A DNA stretch of 64,000 nucleotides, taken from assembly GCF_002727185.1 (NCBI RefSeq), contig NZ_NIZW01000016.1, positions 122,427-186,426 on the forward strand, written 5' to 3'. A model generated the notes under the pieces. That model did no database searches. It was not told where the DNA came from and saw only the letters and a program-made list of their open reading frames with translations. This document shows positions 17,168-27,078 of the stretch, piece by piece (position 1 is the first letter of the stretch; every line of letters starts with the position of its first letter). Made by a program: the position numbers and the translations under genes. Origin of the DNA: Rhodopirellula bahusiensis. GTDB lineage: Bacteria > Planctomycetota > Planctomycetia > Pirellulales > Pirellulaceae.

Positions 17168-18565
17168 CTACTTGCCAATGCAAAATCGTCCGAACACGCG
17201 GTCCAGGATATCGTCCGTGTAAACCTGGCCGGTCACTTCACCGATCGCCTCAACAGCAAGACGCATCTCCGCGGCAACCAGTTCATGCCCCGCCGATTGT
17301 TCGGTCCACTGAACCGCTTGGCCCAAATGATCGATCGCGGCAGCCAACGAGTCTTGGCAACGTGCCGCGGTGCCGATCACGCTGCCCGTTTCCCCCGCGT
17401 CACGTCTCTCTGCGAATGCAACCAACCGTTCGATCAGCGATTCAACACCGGCACCCGACTCACTGCTCACGGCCAAATCAGCCTGCATCGAATCACCGTC
17501 CCAGCCTGCCGGCACTAAATCTCGCTTGGTCGCAACACAAATCAACTCCGCCGATCGTTTCGAATCCGGCAGGACCGCGTCGGGATGTTTCAACCATTCA
17601 AAACCGTCGCCAAGAGTCGCATCCATGCACCAGATATGCACGTCGGCTCCGCGTGCCGCTTCCGCCGCTTGCAGCTGAGCTTCCTGAGAGATCGGTGCCT
17701 CCGGGTCAGACTCTTCGCGAGATTCCAAACCCGCCGTGTCGATCAACTGAAACGAATGACCGCCCCAGCTCGATTCAACGGTCACCAAATCACGAGTCGT
17801 CCCGGCTTGATCGGTGACGATGGCCGACTCGGTGCGAGACAGCATGTTCAGCAATCTGCTTTTGCCCGCGTTAGGCAACCCTCGCAAGACAACGCGAATC
17901 GTAGGCGACGCACCACCACGATCGCTGAGTTGCGAACGGGTCTGTGACAGCAGCGACTGAAGTTCGCCCAGCCGTTGGACCAGTGCTTCGTCGGAAATGA
18001 ATTCGATGTCTTCGTCGACAAAGTCCAACCCGGCCTCGACATCGGCCAACAGGTCCAACAAAGTCGAGCGAGCCGCTTGCAACGGTCGCGAAAGATTGCC
18101 GGCCAATTGCGAGAGCGCTTGATCGAGCGTGCCGCGATCCTCCGCTTCGATCACGCCCAGCACCGCTTCGGCTTGCGTCAAATCCAGACGCCCGGCCAGG
18201 AACGATCGCATGGTGAATTCGCCTGGACGAGCAGCTCTCGCCCCCGCCCGAATTGCCGCGTCCAAACTGGACTGCAGCAGCGGTGCTGATCCGATCAGAT
18301 GCAACTCCGCCGATGGCTGGCCCGTGTAACTGCGCTGCGTGGGCCAAACCATCACATCGACCTCGATCGCACCAAGCGGATCACCGAGAGCGAGCTTTTT
18401 CGAGCTTCGAAACGGACGTCGACCAGTGGCTTCGTCCTTGTTCAACACGTCCATGCGGCACAGCACATCGACGCAGTCGTGGCCCGACAACCGAACGATC
18501 CCGCGCGGTGCGGGAGTCATCGGCGAAGCAATCGCGGCGATGGTGTCATCCGCCTCGGATGTCAC
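17168..18565 (-). CDS. mnmE: tRNA uridine-5-carboxymethylaminomethyl modification GTPase MnmE
   Basis: The 465-residue protein has the three-part MnmE layout: an N-terminal formyl-tetrahydrofolate-binding domain (DDTIAAIASPMTPAPRGIVR), a helical domain interrupted by a Ras-like G domain (GLPNAGKSRLLN at about 226, DQAGTTRDLV, DTAGLE), and the C-terminal CIGK with the essential cysteine. With MnmG it modifies wobble uridine in several tRNAs. The GTG start overlaps the stop of the DsbD-like gene (GTGA), so translation is probably coupled. The G4 motif reads ATKRDL, close to the usual NKxD but with Thr for Asn. Confidence 0.94.
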   Translation of the reverse strand: MTSEADDTIAAIASPMTPAPRGIVRLSGHDCVDVLCRMDVLNKDEATGRRPFRSSKKLALGDPLGAIEVDVMVWPTQRSYTGQPSAELHLIGSAPLLQSSLDAAIRAGARAARPGEFTMRSFLAGRLDLTQAEAVLGVIEAEDRGTLDQALSQLAGNLSRPLQAARSTLLDLLADVEAGLDFVDEDIEFISDEALVQRLGELQSLLSQTRSQLSDRGGASPTIRVVLRGLPNAGKSRLLNMLSRTESAIVTDQAGTTRDLVTVESSWGGHSFQLIDTAGLESREESDPEAPISQEAQLQAAEAARGADVHIWCMDATLGDGFEWLKHPDAVLPDSKRSAELICVATKRDLVPAGWDGDSMQADLAVSSESGAGVESLIERLVAFAERRDAGETGSVIGTAARCQDSLAAAIDHLGQAVQWTEQSAGHELVAAEMRLAVEAIGEVTGQVYTDDILDRVFGRFCIGK

Positions 18566-21297
18566 CGGGTTGCCATTCCAGCCACGGCGGGTGCCATACT
18601 CAGATCGTCAGCGTTTGCATTCGATCGATCACGAATGGCGACGTTCGCTGCACTACCTGACACGCTCGGACCGGCGTCTTCCAAAGCATCCAACACCATC
18701 TGCTGCGAGACCAAATCACGCAGCACGATTGGCTCGGCAGGTGACTTCCCAGGATAGATTGCCAACACCGGAATCGATCGACTTTGCAGCTCCTTGAGCT
18801 TTGCCTCGATCTCAGCATCTTGGTCCGTCCAATCGGCCAACATCGGCACCGCGTCCAATTCTTCGATCAACTGACGAGTCGGTTCGGTGTTAAGAGCGAC
18901 GTTGTAGTTCACGATGCAGTTCACGCACCACTTGGCGGTGAAGTCAATCATGACCGTGCGTCCTTCCGCTTGATACTGATTCAACTTGGCTTCGTCATAA
19001 GGTTGCCACGCGATCGTCTTCACACCTTCGGCTGGTTCAGGTGCGGGCCCCAACCATTGGAACGCGGCGAACCCGATGATCATGGCTGAGGCCACGCCGC
19101 CCGACCACGCATACAATCGCGATTGCAGGCTGCTCCAACTGGGAACCTTGCCGATGATCCAGCAACCAAACCAAACTCCGATCAAGGCTACGAACACGGG
19201 TAGCTTGTCGCCGTCACTGAATTGATTGAAGAAGAACGCAACCGTTCCGAGGAACAAAAACGCGAGAAACTCCTTTAGCGTTTCCATCCAAGTGCCAGGC
19301 TTTGGCAACCAAGCCACCAAGGACGGCCAAATGCCAATCATCAGATAGGGCAGTGCCATACCGACACCCACCGTCATGATGACCGCTGTTGTTTGCAGAC
19401 TGGTCAACGCAAATGTGAGTCCCAGGATGCCGCCAAGTAACGGTCCACTGCAGGGCGTTGCCAACACGGTTGCAAAGACGCCCTTGAAGAATGCACCGGT
19501 GTAGCCCTCGCGTTGCTGCAAAGCTTGTGAGGTCTTGCCCGCCGCCATTCCGGGGACGGGAATTTCCCAAACACCGAGGTAGCTCAGCGCCATCGCGAAC
19601 ATCAGCAAAGTCAGGCCGAGCCGCACTGGGAAATACGTGAACTGCTGCCCCCAATTGAACGACAACACGACCGCAAGCGCGGTCAGGACCGCGAACACGG
19701 ACAAAATTCCGACCGCGTAGACAAAGTTGAGGAAGAAGACTCGTTTGCGATCTTCGCCAGCCTGCTGGACAAAGCTCATCACCTTCAAACCGACAACCGG
19801 CAAAACACAGGGCATGAAATTCAGAATCACCCCGCCGATGAAAGCAAACAACAGTGTCGTGCCGAAGGCCGTGCCGGCTTTCTCCTTGTCATCGGAAACG
19901 GCTTCGTCACCGGCCGTCTCGCTGGAGACGCCATGAGCCGCACCCGCAGCCGCAGCACCACTCGTCGACGCATCGGCCATCGCGACTCGCGACGTGCCGT
20001 CTGTTTCTGGCTTGGCCGCGGCTGGCTCTGTGCTAGCTGGCTCTGTGCTAGCTGGCTCTGTGCTGGCATTCAGAGCGGGCGATACATCGCTGTCGACCCA
20101 TTTGAGTGTCGCCGCATCATCCAAGACCAGCATGCGTTTCTTCGCAGCGACGTTCATCGGTTTGGGTTGCGAACTTGCGGGAGCCGAGCCCGCCACGTTC
20201 ACAACCGTTTGAAATTCGATCGCCTTGGGCTGCTGGCAACTGTCGTCTGTGCAAGCTTGATAAGCGATCCCGCCAACCAGCTTGTGCTGGCCCGCCGAAG
20301 CTTCCGCTGGAATCGAAATCGGCAACGTCCAAGTCACGTTGCCCTTGTGATAGGTCACGCCGGGCAACAAGTCATAATCCACCGCACGTGATTTCGTTTG
20401 GGGAGCCCCGACTTTCAAATCCGATTTTTCGCTGACCACGAAGTTGGTCTTGGATTGCTCGTCGTTCACCGAAGACGTGTAAACATGGTATCCCGCATCG
20501 GGGATCGCGGTGAAGCGAAGCAGTCCGGTTTGGCCGGGTTCCAACTCAGGCGTCAAGTTGATCGCTTCCCAACGCACGACGTAATCTTGGTCGCGAAAAG
20601 CTTGCTTGGGATCGACCGGAAGTTTCTTCAGACTTGCCGGGTCATTCGAGATTGTCGACGCCATCGTTTGCGATGTCGGCTTGGTGACTGCCGATGGCAC
20701 TTTGCCAACAAGCTTTGCGGTCAAGGTTTCGTTCACGGGCATGCATGCGCCACCGGTTAGGCACGCCAATGCATCCAAGCGAATCTTCAACTCGCCAAGC
20801 TGCGAGATTGCTTCGTTCCCACCCGCGACTTTGGCGGTGGCGGTGAACGTGACTTCGTCTTCGAATTCTTCGACGGTGATTCCACCGAAGTCTTCCGAGA
20901 CACTCCGAAGAGGTTCACGGTCGCTCTTCCAAACGCCCGTTACTTTGACCGAATCCGCATCAACCAAACTCAACTTGGTTGGCTTGGGTCCGCCTTTGGG
21001 CTGGGTCGTGGAATAGAGGTGCCACTTCGGTTGCAGTTTCACCTGCACCTGCAGTTTGACTTCGCCATCGCCAATGGCCAAGTACGTCGCAGTGGCCTCG
21101 GCGGGCTCGTCGGTTTGCAACGCTGTGTTGCCAACCGCTCCGAATCCATCAAGCGGAAACTCGGTGAACAGACCGGTTGCGTCGGGCTTGTCAGCGTGAG
21201 CAGGGATTGCCGCCGCGACGGTGAATACCACTGCCAGCAGTGCAACACCCAAAGCGGGCAATTTCCGAGCGAGCCCGGATTGATAACAGCGATCCAT
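18562..21297 (-). CDS. DsbD-type thiol:disulfide interchange protein
   Basis: The 911-residue protein has a signal peptide (residues 1-36, ending AIPAHA), two DsbD N-terminal-like lobes (each with conserved Trp/Tyr strands such as LQPKWHLYSTTQP and YHVYTSS), a membrane domain of about eight helices from residue 490 to 742 (FMPCVLPVVGLKVMSF and ATPCSGPLLGGILG hold the two membrane cysteines), and a C-terminal thioredoxin domain with KWCVNCIVN near 789. It should pass electrons from the cytoplasm to envelope proteins. GGAGG nine bases upstream fixes the ATG at 21297. A linker at about residues 410-426 holds three copies of a 15-base repeat. mnmE overlaps its 3' end. Confidence 0.9.
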   Translation of the reverse strand: MDRCYQSGLARKLPALGVALLAVVFTVAAAIPAHADKPDATGLFTEFPLDGFGAVGNTALQTDEPAEATATYLAIGDGEVKLQVQVKLQPKWHLYSTTQPKGGPKPTKLSLVDADSVKVTGVWKSDREPLRSVSEDFGGITVEEFEDEVTFTATAKVAGGNEAISQLGELKIRLDALACLTGGACMPVNETLTAKLVGKVPSAVTKPTSQTMASTISNDPASLKKLPVDPKQAFRDQDYVVRWEAINLTPELEPGQTGLLRFTAIPDAGYHVYTSSVNDEQSKTNFVVSEKSDLKVGAPQTKSRAVDYDLLPGVTYHKGNVTWTLPISIPAEASAGQHKLVGGIAYQACTDDSCQQPKAIEFQTVVNVAGSAPASSQPKPMNVAAKKRMLVLDDAATLKWVDSDVSPALNASTEPASTEPASTEPAAAKPETDGTSRVAMADASTSGAAAAGAAHGVSSETAGDEAVSDDKEKAGTAFGTTLLFAFIGGVILNFMPCVLPVVGLKVMSFVQQAGEDRKRVFFLNFVYAVGILSVFAVLTALAVVLSFNWGQQFTYFPVRLGLTLLMFAMALSYLGVWEIPVPGMAAGKTSQALQQREGYTGAFFKGVFATVLATPCSGPLLGGILGLTFALTSLQTTAVIMTVGVGMALPYLMIGIWPSLVAWLPKPGTWMETLKEFLAFLFLGTVAFFFNQFSDGDKLPVFVALIGVWFGCWIIGKVPSWSSLQSRLYAWSGGVASAMIIGFAAFQWLGPAPEPAEGVKTIAWQPYDEAKLNQYQAEGRTVMIDFTAKWCVNCIVNYNVALNTEPTRQLIEELDAVPMLADWTDQDAEIEAKLKELQSRSIPVLAIYPGKSPAEPIVLRDLVSQQMVLDALEDAGPSVSGSAANVAIRDRSNANADDLSMAPAVAGMATR
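20021..20065 (-). repeat. Three tandem 15-bp units in the DsbD linker
   Basis: The plus strand reads GCTGGCTCTGTGCTA twice and then once with the last base changed. The units encode repeated ASTEP residues in a flexible linker between the N-terminal lobes and the membrane domain. Copy number is likely to vary between strains. Confidence 0.85.
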
Positions 21298-21378
21298 CGA
21301 AAGCAACCTCCGACGAGACAATTCAATTAGACATGAAGACGCCGAACCCAATCGTTCGACCAAAATGAGTCCCGTAGC

Positions 21379-22626
21379 TTAGCAAAAGTGGCAAACTGAA
21401 TCGATCAAGCCGGAAATTCGACTCGAGAGACGTTCCGGCGACGAGACAAAGACGCGTCGTCTCAATCCAATCCAATCCACCCAATTTGCCATTCCCACCC
21501 ACGCGTTTAGACGCACAAGAGTCTCGCCCAAAGCGAGTTCTTCTGGTGTCGGGCTCTGTAAATGGAATGAGCGACCTCTGCCACCATCCGCCAGTTCCAC
21601 CCCGTATTTTGCCGACGCAATCCGGTTGTATCCCGTCAACGCAAGTTCCAGCCGACTGGCAGAAAGACACTCGTCCAGTTGCACAGGGAAACTGCCCGAC
21701 CATCTCGCCAGGTCAACGATCGGACAATCCCAATCCATCGCGTCGTGATCGATGATCCCGACCACGGTTTCACGAGACTCGTCCAATAGGATGTGCTCTC
21801 GATGCACGTCACGAAGCACCCAGCTCTGTCGCCATCCCTTCGGTGAACTCTCAAAACGTTCCGCAAATTCCGCAATCAGCTTTGAGTGGATCGCGACACC
21901 ATGTTTGACCAGCAACTCCGCCGCTGACATCAATCGGTTCGCTAGCTCTTCATACGCACGCCGATCTTCGCTGGTTTGCATGCTCGTTGGTTGAGTCGTT
22001 CCATCAACGCTCACGCAGCCAACCAGCAAGGCTCGCCACTGCGATACCGAGCCCGGCAATTGCTCCCGCAGCAAACTTCCCGATGACAACCACGGCCCCA
22101 ACTCGCGAAGACGTTGCATCCGATCGCGAAAACAACGAGGTGCTTGCTCCGTAAGATTGTCGGGCGCAGGCAGGTTGGCCAGCTTCGCATGCGTTTTCGC
22201 AATTGCTTCTCCGCCCAGCTGCAAGACTCGCGCGGCGGATTCACCGTCGGTGGCTTCGGAGTCACCGCAAGCTGTCCCATCGACCCAAGGAGTGCATTGC
22301 CAGTGACGTCCGCGATCTGAAACGATCCATCGACCATCCACGGTCGGAAGCGGAGTGGCAAGGATCGCCGACTCGGTTTGGTTGTCTGGCGTGATCTCGA
22401 ATGAAGCTTCTTCCGGTTGCCTCATCGCCATGTTCAGTGCGTTTGCATGAGCATGCCAGCGCGCGATCGGCTCTCCTTCGGCCGAAACCTTCAACGCATA
22501 AGCCAACGGGTTCGCGGCAGGGCGAATTCGAAAGACCCGCCCGCCGCTCAGCCCCGGGTTCCACGATTCAATCTCGAACGACGCTGCGTCTGGAAACCAG
22601 AGTCGTGCGATTCGTGGAACATCCAA
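21379..22626 (-). CDS. Aminoglycoside-phosphotransferase-like kinase (APH fold)
   Basis: The 415-residue protein looks like the APH/choline-kinase superfamily. The N-lobe has a nucleotide-binding region with ALKVSAEGEPIARWH and the C-lobe the catalytic loop VLRDVHREHILLDE (Asp and His in the Brenner position), followed by GIIDHDAMDWDCPIVDLARW with the magnesium-binding Asp. The substrate cannot be read. The first codon is TTG at 22626, just after the stop of the HDOD gene seven bases away, so the pair is probably an operon. No ATG is available nearby in frame, which leaves the start uncertain. Confidence 0.78.
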   Translation of the reverse strand: MDVPRIARLWFPDAASFEIESWNPGLSGGRVFRIRPAANPLAYALKVSAEGEPIARWHAHANALNMAMRQPEEASFEITPDNQTESAILATPLPTVDGRWIVSDRGRHWQCTPWVDGTACGDSEATDGESAARVLQLGGEAIAKTHAKLANLPAPDNLTEQAPRCFRDRMQRLRELGPWLSSGSLLREQLPGSVSQWRALLVGCVSVDGTTQPTSMQTSEDRRAYEELANRLMSAAELLVKHGVAIHSKLIAEFAERFESSPKGWRQSWVLRDVHREHILLDESRETVVGIIDHDAMDWDCPIVDLARWSGSFPVQLDECLSASRLELALTGYNRIASAKYGVELADGGRGRSFHLQSPTPEELALGETLVRLNAWVGMANWVDWIGLRRRVFVSSPERLSSRISGLIDSVCHFC

Positions 22627-22632
22627 ATGTGA

Positions 22633-23553
22633 TTACTTCTCAGCCAAGAAAGACATGATTGATTGTTCTGGCACCGGCAACTTCAGCAACGGTGCGAACT
22701 CCGCGGTTTGCTCGTCGACTTCTGTCAGACATTCAAACAATTTTTCTTTGGACATGCCAGAGAGACGTTGGCTCGCACGGGCGAACTTGCCCTTTTCGTG
22801 CCAATCTTTTTCACTGCACGAAGGCAGCAACGATGCCAGTGCCACGCACGCTGCACCGCGGGCTGGGTCGCCCATTTCGAGCAACTGCTCGATCTCGGTG
22901 TGCTGTGCGATCAATTCAACGAACTCTTCGGGAAGGTTCCAACGGGTCGCCAAAACCGCCGCGGCATCCGCGTGGTTCCAACCAAACATCTCTTTTTCCA
23001 AGCCGCTCAAACGCTTGCCTTCCGAAGCTCGCTTCTCAACCAGCTCTTCGTATTCCGTTGGCAACTCTTTCAACAACAAAGGAATCGCCATGTCCTGCAG
23101 CAAAGCGCCCGCGAATAGATCTTCGGCGGCTTCCAGTTTCAAAACTCGCCCGACTTTTCGAGCAAAGATGGCGCGACGCAGTGAGTCTTGCCAAAGAGCT
23201 TTCAAATCAAAGGGACCAAACTTCGGATTGGGGATCACGCTGAAGACAGCGTTCCACAATGCAAAGTTCACGATCGCTCGCGAGCCGACCAACGTGATCG
23301 CCTGCGGAATGCTCATGATTTCGCGGCTGAATCCGAAGTAGGACGAATTCACGAACCGCAGAACCTGACCCATCAACCCTGGATCGGCCTCGATCGGCTT
23401 GGCAAAGTCATTCGGTCCGGCGGATTCCTTTTGAGACAGCTGCAGCAGGCTGATCGCACTGTGCGGCAAGGCAGGCAGGATGTCGACATGAAAAACATCT
23501 TCCAAGTTGGTGCTTTCTGCGACATTGGTCATCGATATCGTCTCGTGGTTCAT
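22633..23553 (-). CDS. HDOD domain protein
   Basis: From ATG 23553 the protein has 306 residues. The HDOD pattern is clear: LPALPHSAISLLQLSQ, IEADPGLMGQVLRFVNSSYFGF, IMSIPQAITLVGSRAIVNFALW, and FAGALLQDMAIPLLL, then a second half with GWNHADAAAVLATRWNLPEE. HDOD domains resemble HD phosphohydrolases but usually lack catalytic metal ligands and act in signalling or regulation. The frame is open to 23685, but the added residues look unrelated; an alternative ATG lies at 23532. It is followed closely by the APH-like kinase gene. Confidence 0.88.
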   Translation of the reverse strand: MNHETISMTNVAESTNLEDVFHVDILPALPHSAISLLQLSQKESAGPNDFAKPIEADPGLMGQVLRFVNSSYFGFSREIMSIPQAITLVGSRAIVNFALWNAVFSVIPNPKFGPFDLKALWQDSLRRAIFARKVGRVLKLEAAEDLFAGALLQDMAIPLLLKELPTEYEELVEKRASEGKRLSGLEKEMFGWNHADAAAVLATRWNLPEEFVELIAQHTEIEQLLEMGDPARGAACVALASLLPSCSEKDWHEKGKFARASQRLSGMSKEKLFECLTEVDEQTAEFAPLLKLPVPEQSIMSFLAEK

Positions 23554-24059
23554 TGGTGCGTTGTTCGCCACGCGAAGTGCATCACGCGGGCTTGATTCCG
23601 TTGGCTGATAGAACACTACGCCAAGAATTCGGCGCAGCATGTCGGCAGCCGAGCGTGAGAGGCCGGGATTCGTGATGAGTGCCAATCGGTGGAAGCCTTT
23701 GCCAGTCGCACCGGTTGTAGTGACGCGGTTTTGATACGTCTCGCCACGCCATCAAGCGTGGACCTCACGCTACTTTTGTTGCAATCACGCATCATGCTTC
23801 ACTGTTGGCTGAACTCGCACGCGTAGACGCAACCCCTTTACCGTCGGTGCGTTAGACCGCGAGCCACCGGGTAGCAAGGCGTCTGGTCCGACACGTGCAT
23901 CCCTTCCTTCCCATGGCACTCGCACGTTTTCGCTCGCTCGGCAATCGCCGATCCTTCTCGCATCTCGAATCTCATCGCCTGGGGAATACCCCACAGGTTG
24001 ATGCGTCGTTCTATTGCAAACGCCTGCGAAAGACGGCCGCACTCGCCATCTTGTTGGGA

Positions 24060-24548
24060 ATGGTCAACATCCTCAGTGGTGTCCCCAGTTCCATGAAGGC
24101 GTCCAACGACACGTCGCGGTCCAACGCGACTGCTTCGGAACAGGCCCCTGATCGCAAACAAGTGAAAGTGCCGGTGCTGGACGAATCGTCCAACCACTCG
24201 ATCGAAGCGAACCAGCCTTTGATCTCCAGCGGCCCTCGCGCCGTGCCGCCTGTTGGCTGGCGCCGCACCGCGAACGGATGGGAAAACGTTGCGGAATGGC
24301 CCGACGCACACAACCAGACAGGGGGGATCCCTGCCCAAGTGTCCCTCTCGGATCAGATCCTTTTGCAGGAGAAACGGGAACCCGCAGTTTTGCGACGTTC
24401 CATGGACCGGCTCCGACACACTCATCCCGCGGTCATCGCTTCGATTCAAATTGCCAGTGTCCTGGTCCTGTTTGCGACCTGGATTGCGGTGCGTGAAAAG
24501 CCGCTTCGGAACACCGACAGCGAAACGCCAAGCCAGCTCGCTTCTTAA
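24060..24548 (+). CDS. Small hypothetical protein with C-terminal membrane helix
   Basis: The frame is open from 23895 to 24548; the start is unresolved, and I give ATG 24060 (162 residues), with 23913 or 24093 possible. The central motif PPVGWRRTANGWENVAEW looks like a conserved functional block, and a single hydrophobic helix (AVIASIQIASVLVLFATWIA) lies near the C-terminus, giving a probable C-terminally anchored protein. I do not recognise the family. The opposite strand has a very long open frame over this gene and recA, which I regard as a shadow. If the earlier start is right, residues like AALAILLGMVNILSG could form a signal peptide. Confidence 0.6.
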   Translation: MVNILSGVPSSMKASNDTSRSNATASEQAPDRKQVKVPVLDESSNHSIEANQPLISSGPRAVPPVGWRRTANGWENVAEWPDAHNQTGGIPAQVSLSDQILLQEKREPAVLRRSMDRLRHTHPAVIASIQIASVLVLFATWIAVREKPLRNTDSETPSQLAS

Positions 24549-24938
24549 CGTTCCAACCGCGATCCAATCGAAATCGGAACGAAACCCGGTCGCGCAGGTT
24601 CGTTGCTTCTGGATTTCTCTTCCGCTCCGCAAAGACTCTCGGGTCGCAGGCTTCTTTGGTCGCAAAGGGCAAGGCTCGTCCATGACCAAACGTGTCACCG
24701 CTCTGACGAATACTAAGGGTGTGAAGAGGAGCCAGTGGAATGCGGTCAACACACCATTCGGTGGAACGCGTTTCGGTGGAAAACCTGTCGGACTTTCATT
24801 GTCTCCGACAGCCTCCTCGATAGGATCCACCTTGCGGCTTCGCAGGGATCGCCATGTCTGACCAACGTTGGTCCGTACATCGGCTGGGTTTGAATTGGAA
24901 ACAAGAAAAGTTTGTTCAGGGAATAAAGGAATCAGGAC
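24549..24938. promoter_or_regulatory. recA upstream region with a palindrome and a hairpin
   Basis: The 390-base region before recA holds a perfect 14-bp palindrome, GACCAACGTTGGTC (24860-24873), 65 bases before the recA ATG, and an inverted repeat with 8-base arms CTGTCGGA / TCCGACAG (24785-24811). Either could be an operator or an RNA structure. Neither resembles the imuA palindrome at 6802. No canonical LexA box was found. Confidence 0.4.
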
Positions 24939-26066
24939 ATGGCAAAGAAACCACGCATGGCAACGCCGGCAGCATCCAAGGGCGTCAAGCTGGATCCAGG
25001 CATGAAGACCATTCTGGAAAAGGAACCCGGTCTGAAGACCACGCTTCAACAGATCGAAAAGTCGTTTGGCGACGGTGCGATCATGCCGCTGGGAGCTTCC
25101 CAAAAGCTGACCATCGATTGCATCTCGACGGGCAGCCTCAGCCTCGACATGGCTTTGGGTGGAAAGGGCATCCCGCGAGGCCGAATCATCGAAGTCTTCG
25201 GACCGGAATCTTCCGGTAAGACGACGTTGGCTCTGCACATCGGTGCCGAAGCCCAAAAGTCCGGCGGGATCGCGGCAATCATCGATGCCGAGCATGCCTT
25301 TGACCCAAGTTGGGCCAAGAAGCTCGGTGTGGAATTGGACAGCCTGTTGGTCAGCCAACCGGGCAGCGGTGAAGAAGCCATGCAGATCTGTGAGATGCTG
25401 GTCAAATCCAACGCCGTCGACGTCATCATCATCGACTCCGTCGCGGCCCTGGTGCCCAAGGCAGAACTCGAAGGCGAGATCGGCGACAGCCACGTCGGCT
25501 TGCAAGCTCGTTTGATGAGCCAGTCGATGCGGAAGCTGACCGGTGCGATTGCCAAAAGCAAATCGGCCGTCGTCTTTATCAACCAAATTCGCGAGAAGGT
25601 CGGTGTGATGTTCGGCAGCCCCGAAACCACTCCCGGCGGTCGCGCCCTCAAATTCTATTGCTCGTGCCGAATCGATGTCCGTCGGATCGGCAGCTTGAAA
25701 GACGGCGAAGAGCAAGTCGGTCAACGCGTCAAAGCCAAGATCGTCAAGAACAAGGTCGCACCTCCGTTCCGGATCGCTGAATTCGACATGATGCACTCCA
25801 ACGGCATCAGCTTCGAAGGCGACTTGCTGGACCTCGGAACCGAAAACAAAGTCGTCAACCGCAGCGGTTCATGGTTCAAGTACGGCGACACTTATCTGGG
25901 ACAAGGCAAGGAGAAGGCTCGTAACTTCTTGATCGAAAACCCAGACGTCTCCGACGAGATCAAGCAAAAGGTCTTGGCCGCCGGCGGCTTCGTCGCACCG
26001 CTCGAAGCAGATGCGAGCGAGGGCGAAGAAGCAGTCGAAGATGGCGAAGCAGTGGCAAACAGCTGA
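24939..26066 (+). CDS. recA: Recombinase RecA
   Basis: The 375-residue protein is a typical RecA: Walker [10 protein letters not shown] at about residues 88-96, [13 protein letters not shown], Walker [13 protein letters not shown], the L2 region with [24 protein letters not shown] block, and [17 protein letters not shown]. It forms filaments on single-stranded DNA for recombination and for activating LexA-type repressors. An AAGGA sequence precedes the ATG. The N-terminus has a short basic extension ([15 protein letters not shown]), and the C-terminus ends in an acidic tail as usual. A long hairpin follows 31 bases downstream. Confidence 0.98.
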   Translation: MAKKPRMATPAASKGVKLDPGMKTILEKEPGLKTTLQQIEKSFGDGAIMPLGASQKLTIDCISTGSLSLDMALGGKGIPRGRIIEVFGPESSGKTTLALHIGAEAQKSGGIAAIIDAEHAFDPSWAKKLGVELDSLLVSQPGSGEEAMQICEMLVKSNAVDVIIIDSVAALVPKAELEGEIGDSHVGLQARLMSQSMRKLTGAIAKSKSAVVFINQIREKVGVMFGSPETTPGGRALKFYCSCRIDVRRIGSLKDGEEQVGQRVKAKIVKNKVAPPFRIAEFDMMHSNGISFEGDLLDLGTENKVVNRSGSWFKYGDTYLGQGKEKARNFLIENPDVSDEIKQKVLAAGGFVAPLEADASEGEEAVEDGEAVANS

Positions 26067-26096
26067 TCGAAGACGTTCGACCAAGTCTCTGGGCAC

Positions 26097-26147
26097 AACG
26101 AACAACGGATCGTCGTGGAATTTCCACGGCGATCCGTTTGTTGTTGA
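26097..26147 (+). terminator. Long hairpin downstream of recA
   Basis: Two arms of about 24 bases (left 26097-26120, right 26121-26147) pair with few mismatches; the inner stem is CGTGGAA / TTTCCACG and the outer part ACGGATCG / CGATCCGT. The right arm ends in a T- and G-rich stretch, not a clean T-tract, so termination is likely but not certain. Confidence 0.55.
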
Positions 26148-26241
26148 CAGGGCAATGATCACACGTCTGATCTCTTGTTCGCCAGCGGCGTTCCAGCAAC
26201 CTCACCTGCCCGAGCGTGACCGACCGCGATAACATCGTTTC

Positions 26242-27078
26242 ATGACCGCAACCGCCGACTCAACCAACGCCGCTTCTACCGCCAATTCCATCCCGGAAGT
26301 CATCTTCTTAGGCACCGGGACCAGCGTTGGTGTGCCGGCGATTGGATGCGATTGCGACGTCTGCCAAAGCACTGATCCTCGCAACAACCGGACTCGCTGC
26401 TCGATCCTGATTCGGTTGCCTGAGGGCAATTTGCTGATCGACACGCCGCCTGATTTGCGAACGCAATTGCTTCGTGAAAAGATCAAGCTAGTCCATGCGG
26501 TGGTGTTCACTCACGAGCATGCCGATCACATCTATGGCCTGGATGATGTGCGTCTGTTTCCGTTTCGACTCGGCCGTCCCGTGCCGCTGTACTGCCGTGC
26601 GGATGTGGAAGCTCGAATCCGAACCTCTTACGACTACGCCTTTTCCCAGCGAGAACAAACCCACGCGGGATCACGTCCGCAACTGGAGATCCTCTCGATC
26701 AACAACGACGATCCGTTTGAGGTTCTCGGCGCTCGCGTCGCCCCCGTTCCCTTGAAGCATGGGCCACACTTCGAGGTGCTTGGTTTCCGCCTAGGCGACT
26801 TCGCTTATTGCACGGACACCAACCATATCTCTGAGTCATCGAAAGATCGGTTGCGTGGTCTCGACACGCTCGTCCTGGATGCGTTGCGATTCACGCCGCA
26901 CCCGACCCACTTCAACATCGAAGAGGCCCTCGAGATGATCGAGGAACTTGCACCTCGCCAAGCCTTCCTGACTCACCTGGGCCACGACATCGATCACGGC
27001 CCGGTGGAAGCATCGCTCCCCGATCATGTCCACTTGGCCTATGACGGCCTGCGACTACCGATGCCATCCATCGCCTAG
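26242..27078 (+). CDS. MBL-fold metallohydrolase, PhnP-like
   Basis: The 278-residue protein shows the metallo-beta-lactamase site FTHEHADHIYGLDDVR and later HGPHFEVLGFRLGDFAYCTD, THLGHDIDHGPVE. The N-terminal IFLGTGTSVGVPAIGCDCDVC with DPRNNRTRCSILI adds the Cys-rich zinc-site pattern of PhnP-type phosphoribosyl cyclic phosphodiesterases. Members are also misnamed as coenzyme PQQ protein B. The true substrate is not readable; no phn genes are nearby. The ATG at 26242 follows the recA hairpin by about 95 bases, so it likely has its own promoter. Confidence 0.85.
   Translation: MTATADSTNAASTANSIPEVIFLGTGTSVGVPAIGCDCDVCQSTDPRNNRTRCSILIRLPEGNLLIDTPPDLRTQLLREKIKLVHAVVFTHEHADHIYGLDDVRLFPFRLGRPVPLYCRADVEARIRTSYDYAFSQREQTHAGSRPQLEILSINNDDPFEVLGARVAPVPLKHGPHFEVLGFRLGDFAYCTDTNHISESSKDRLRGLDTLVLDALRFTPHPTHFNIEEALEMIEELAPRQAFLTHLGHDIDHGPVEASLPDHVHLAYDGLRLPMPSIA

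Noticed and set aside
23690..23894. Possible tRNA or small RNA between the HDOD and small membrane protein genes
   Set aside because: I tried to fold the GC-rich segments and found no cloverleaf with a T-loop and anticodon pattern.
23838..25796. Minus-strand open frame of 652 codons
   Set aside because: It is antisense to recA and to the small protein gene at 24060. Its translation is rich in Arg/Asp/His and matches no family, as expected from the codon bias of recA.
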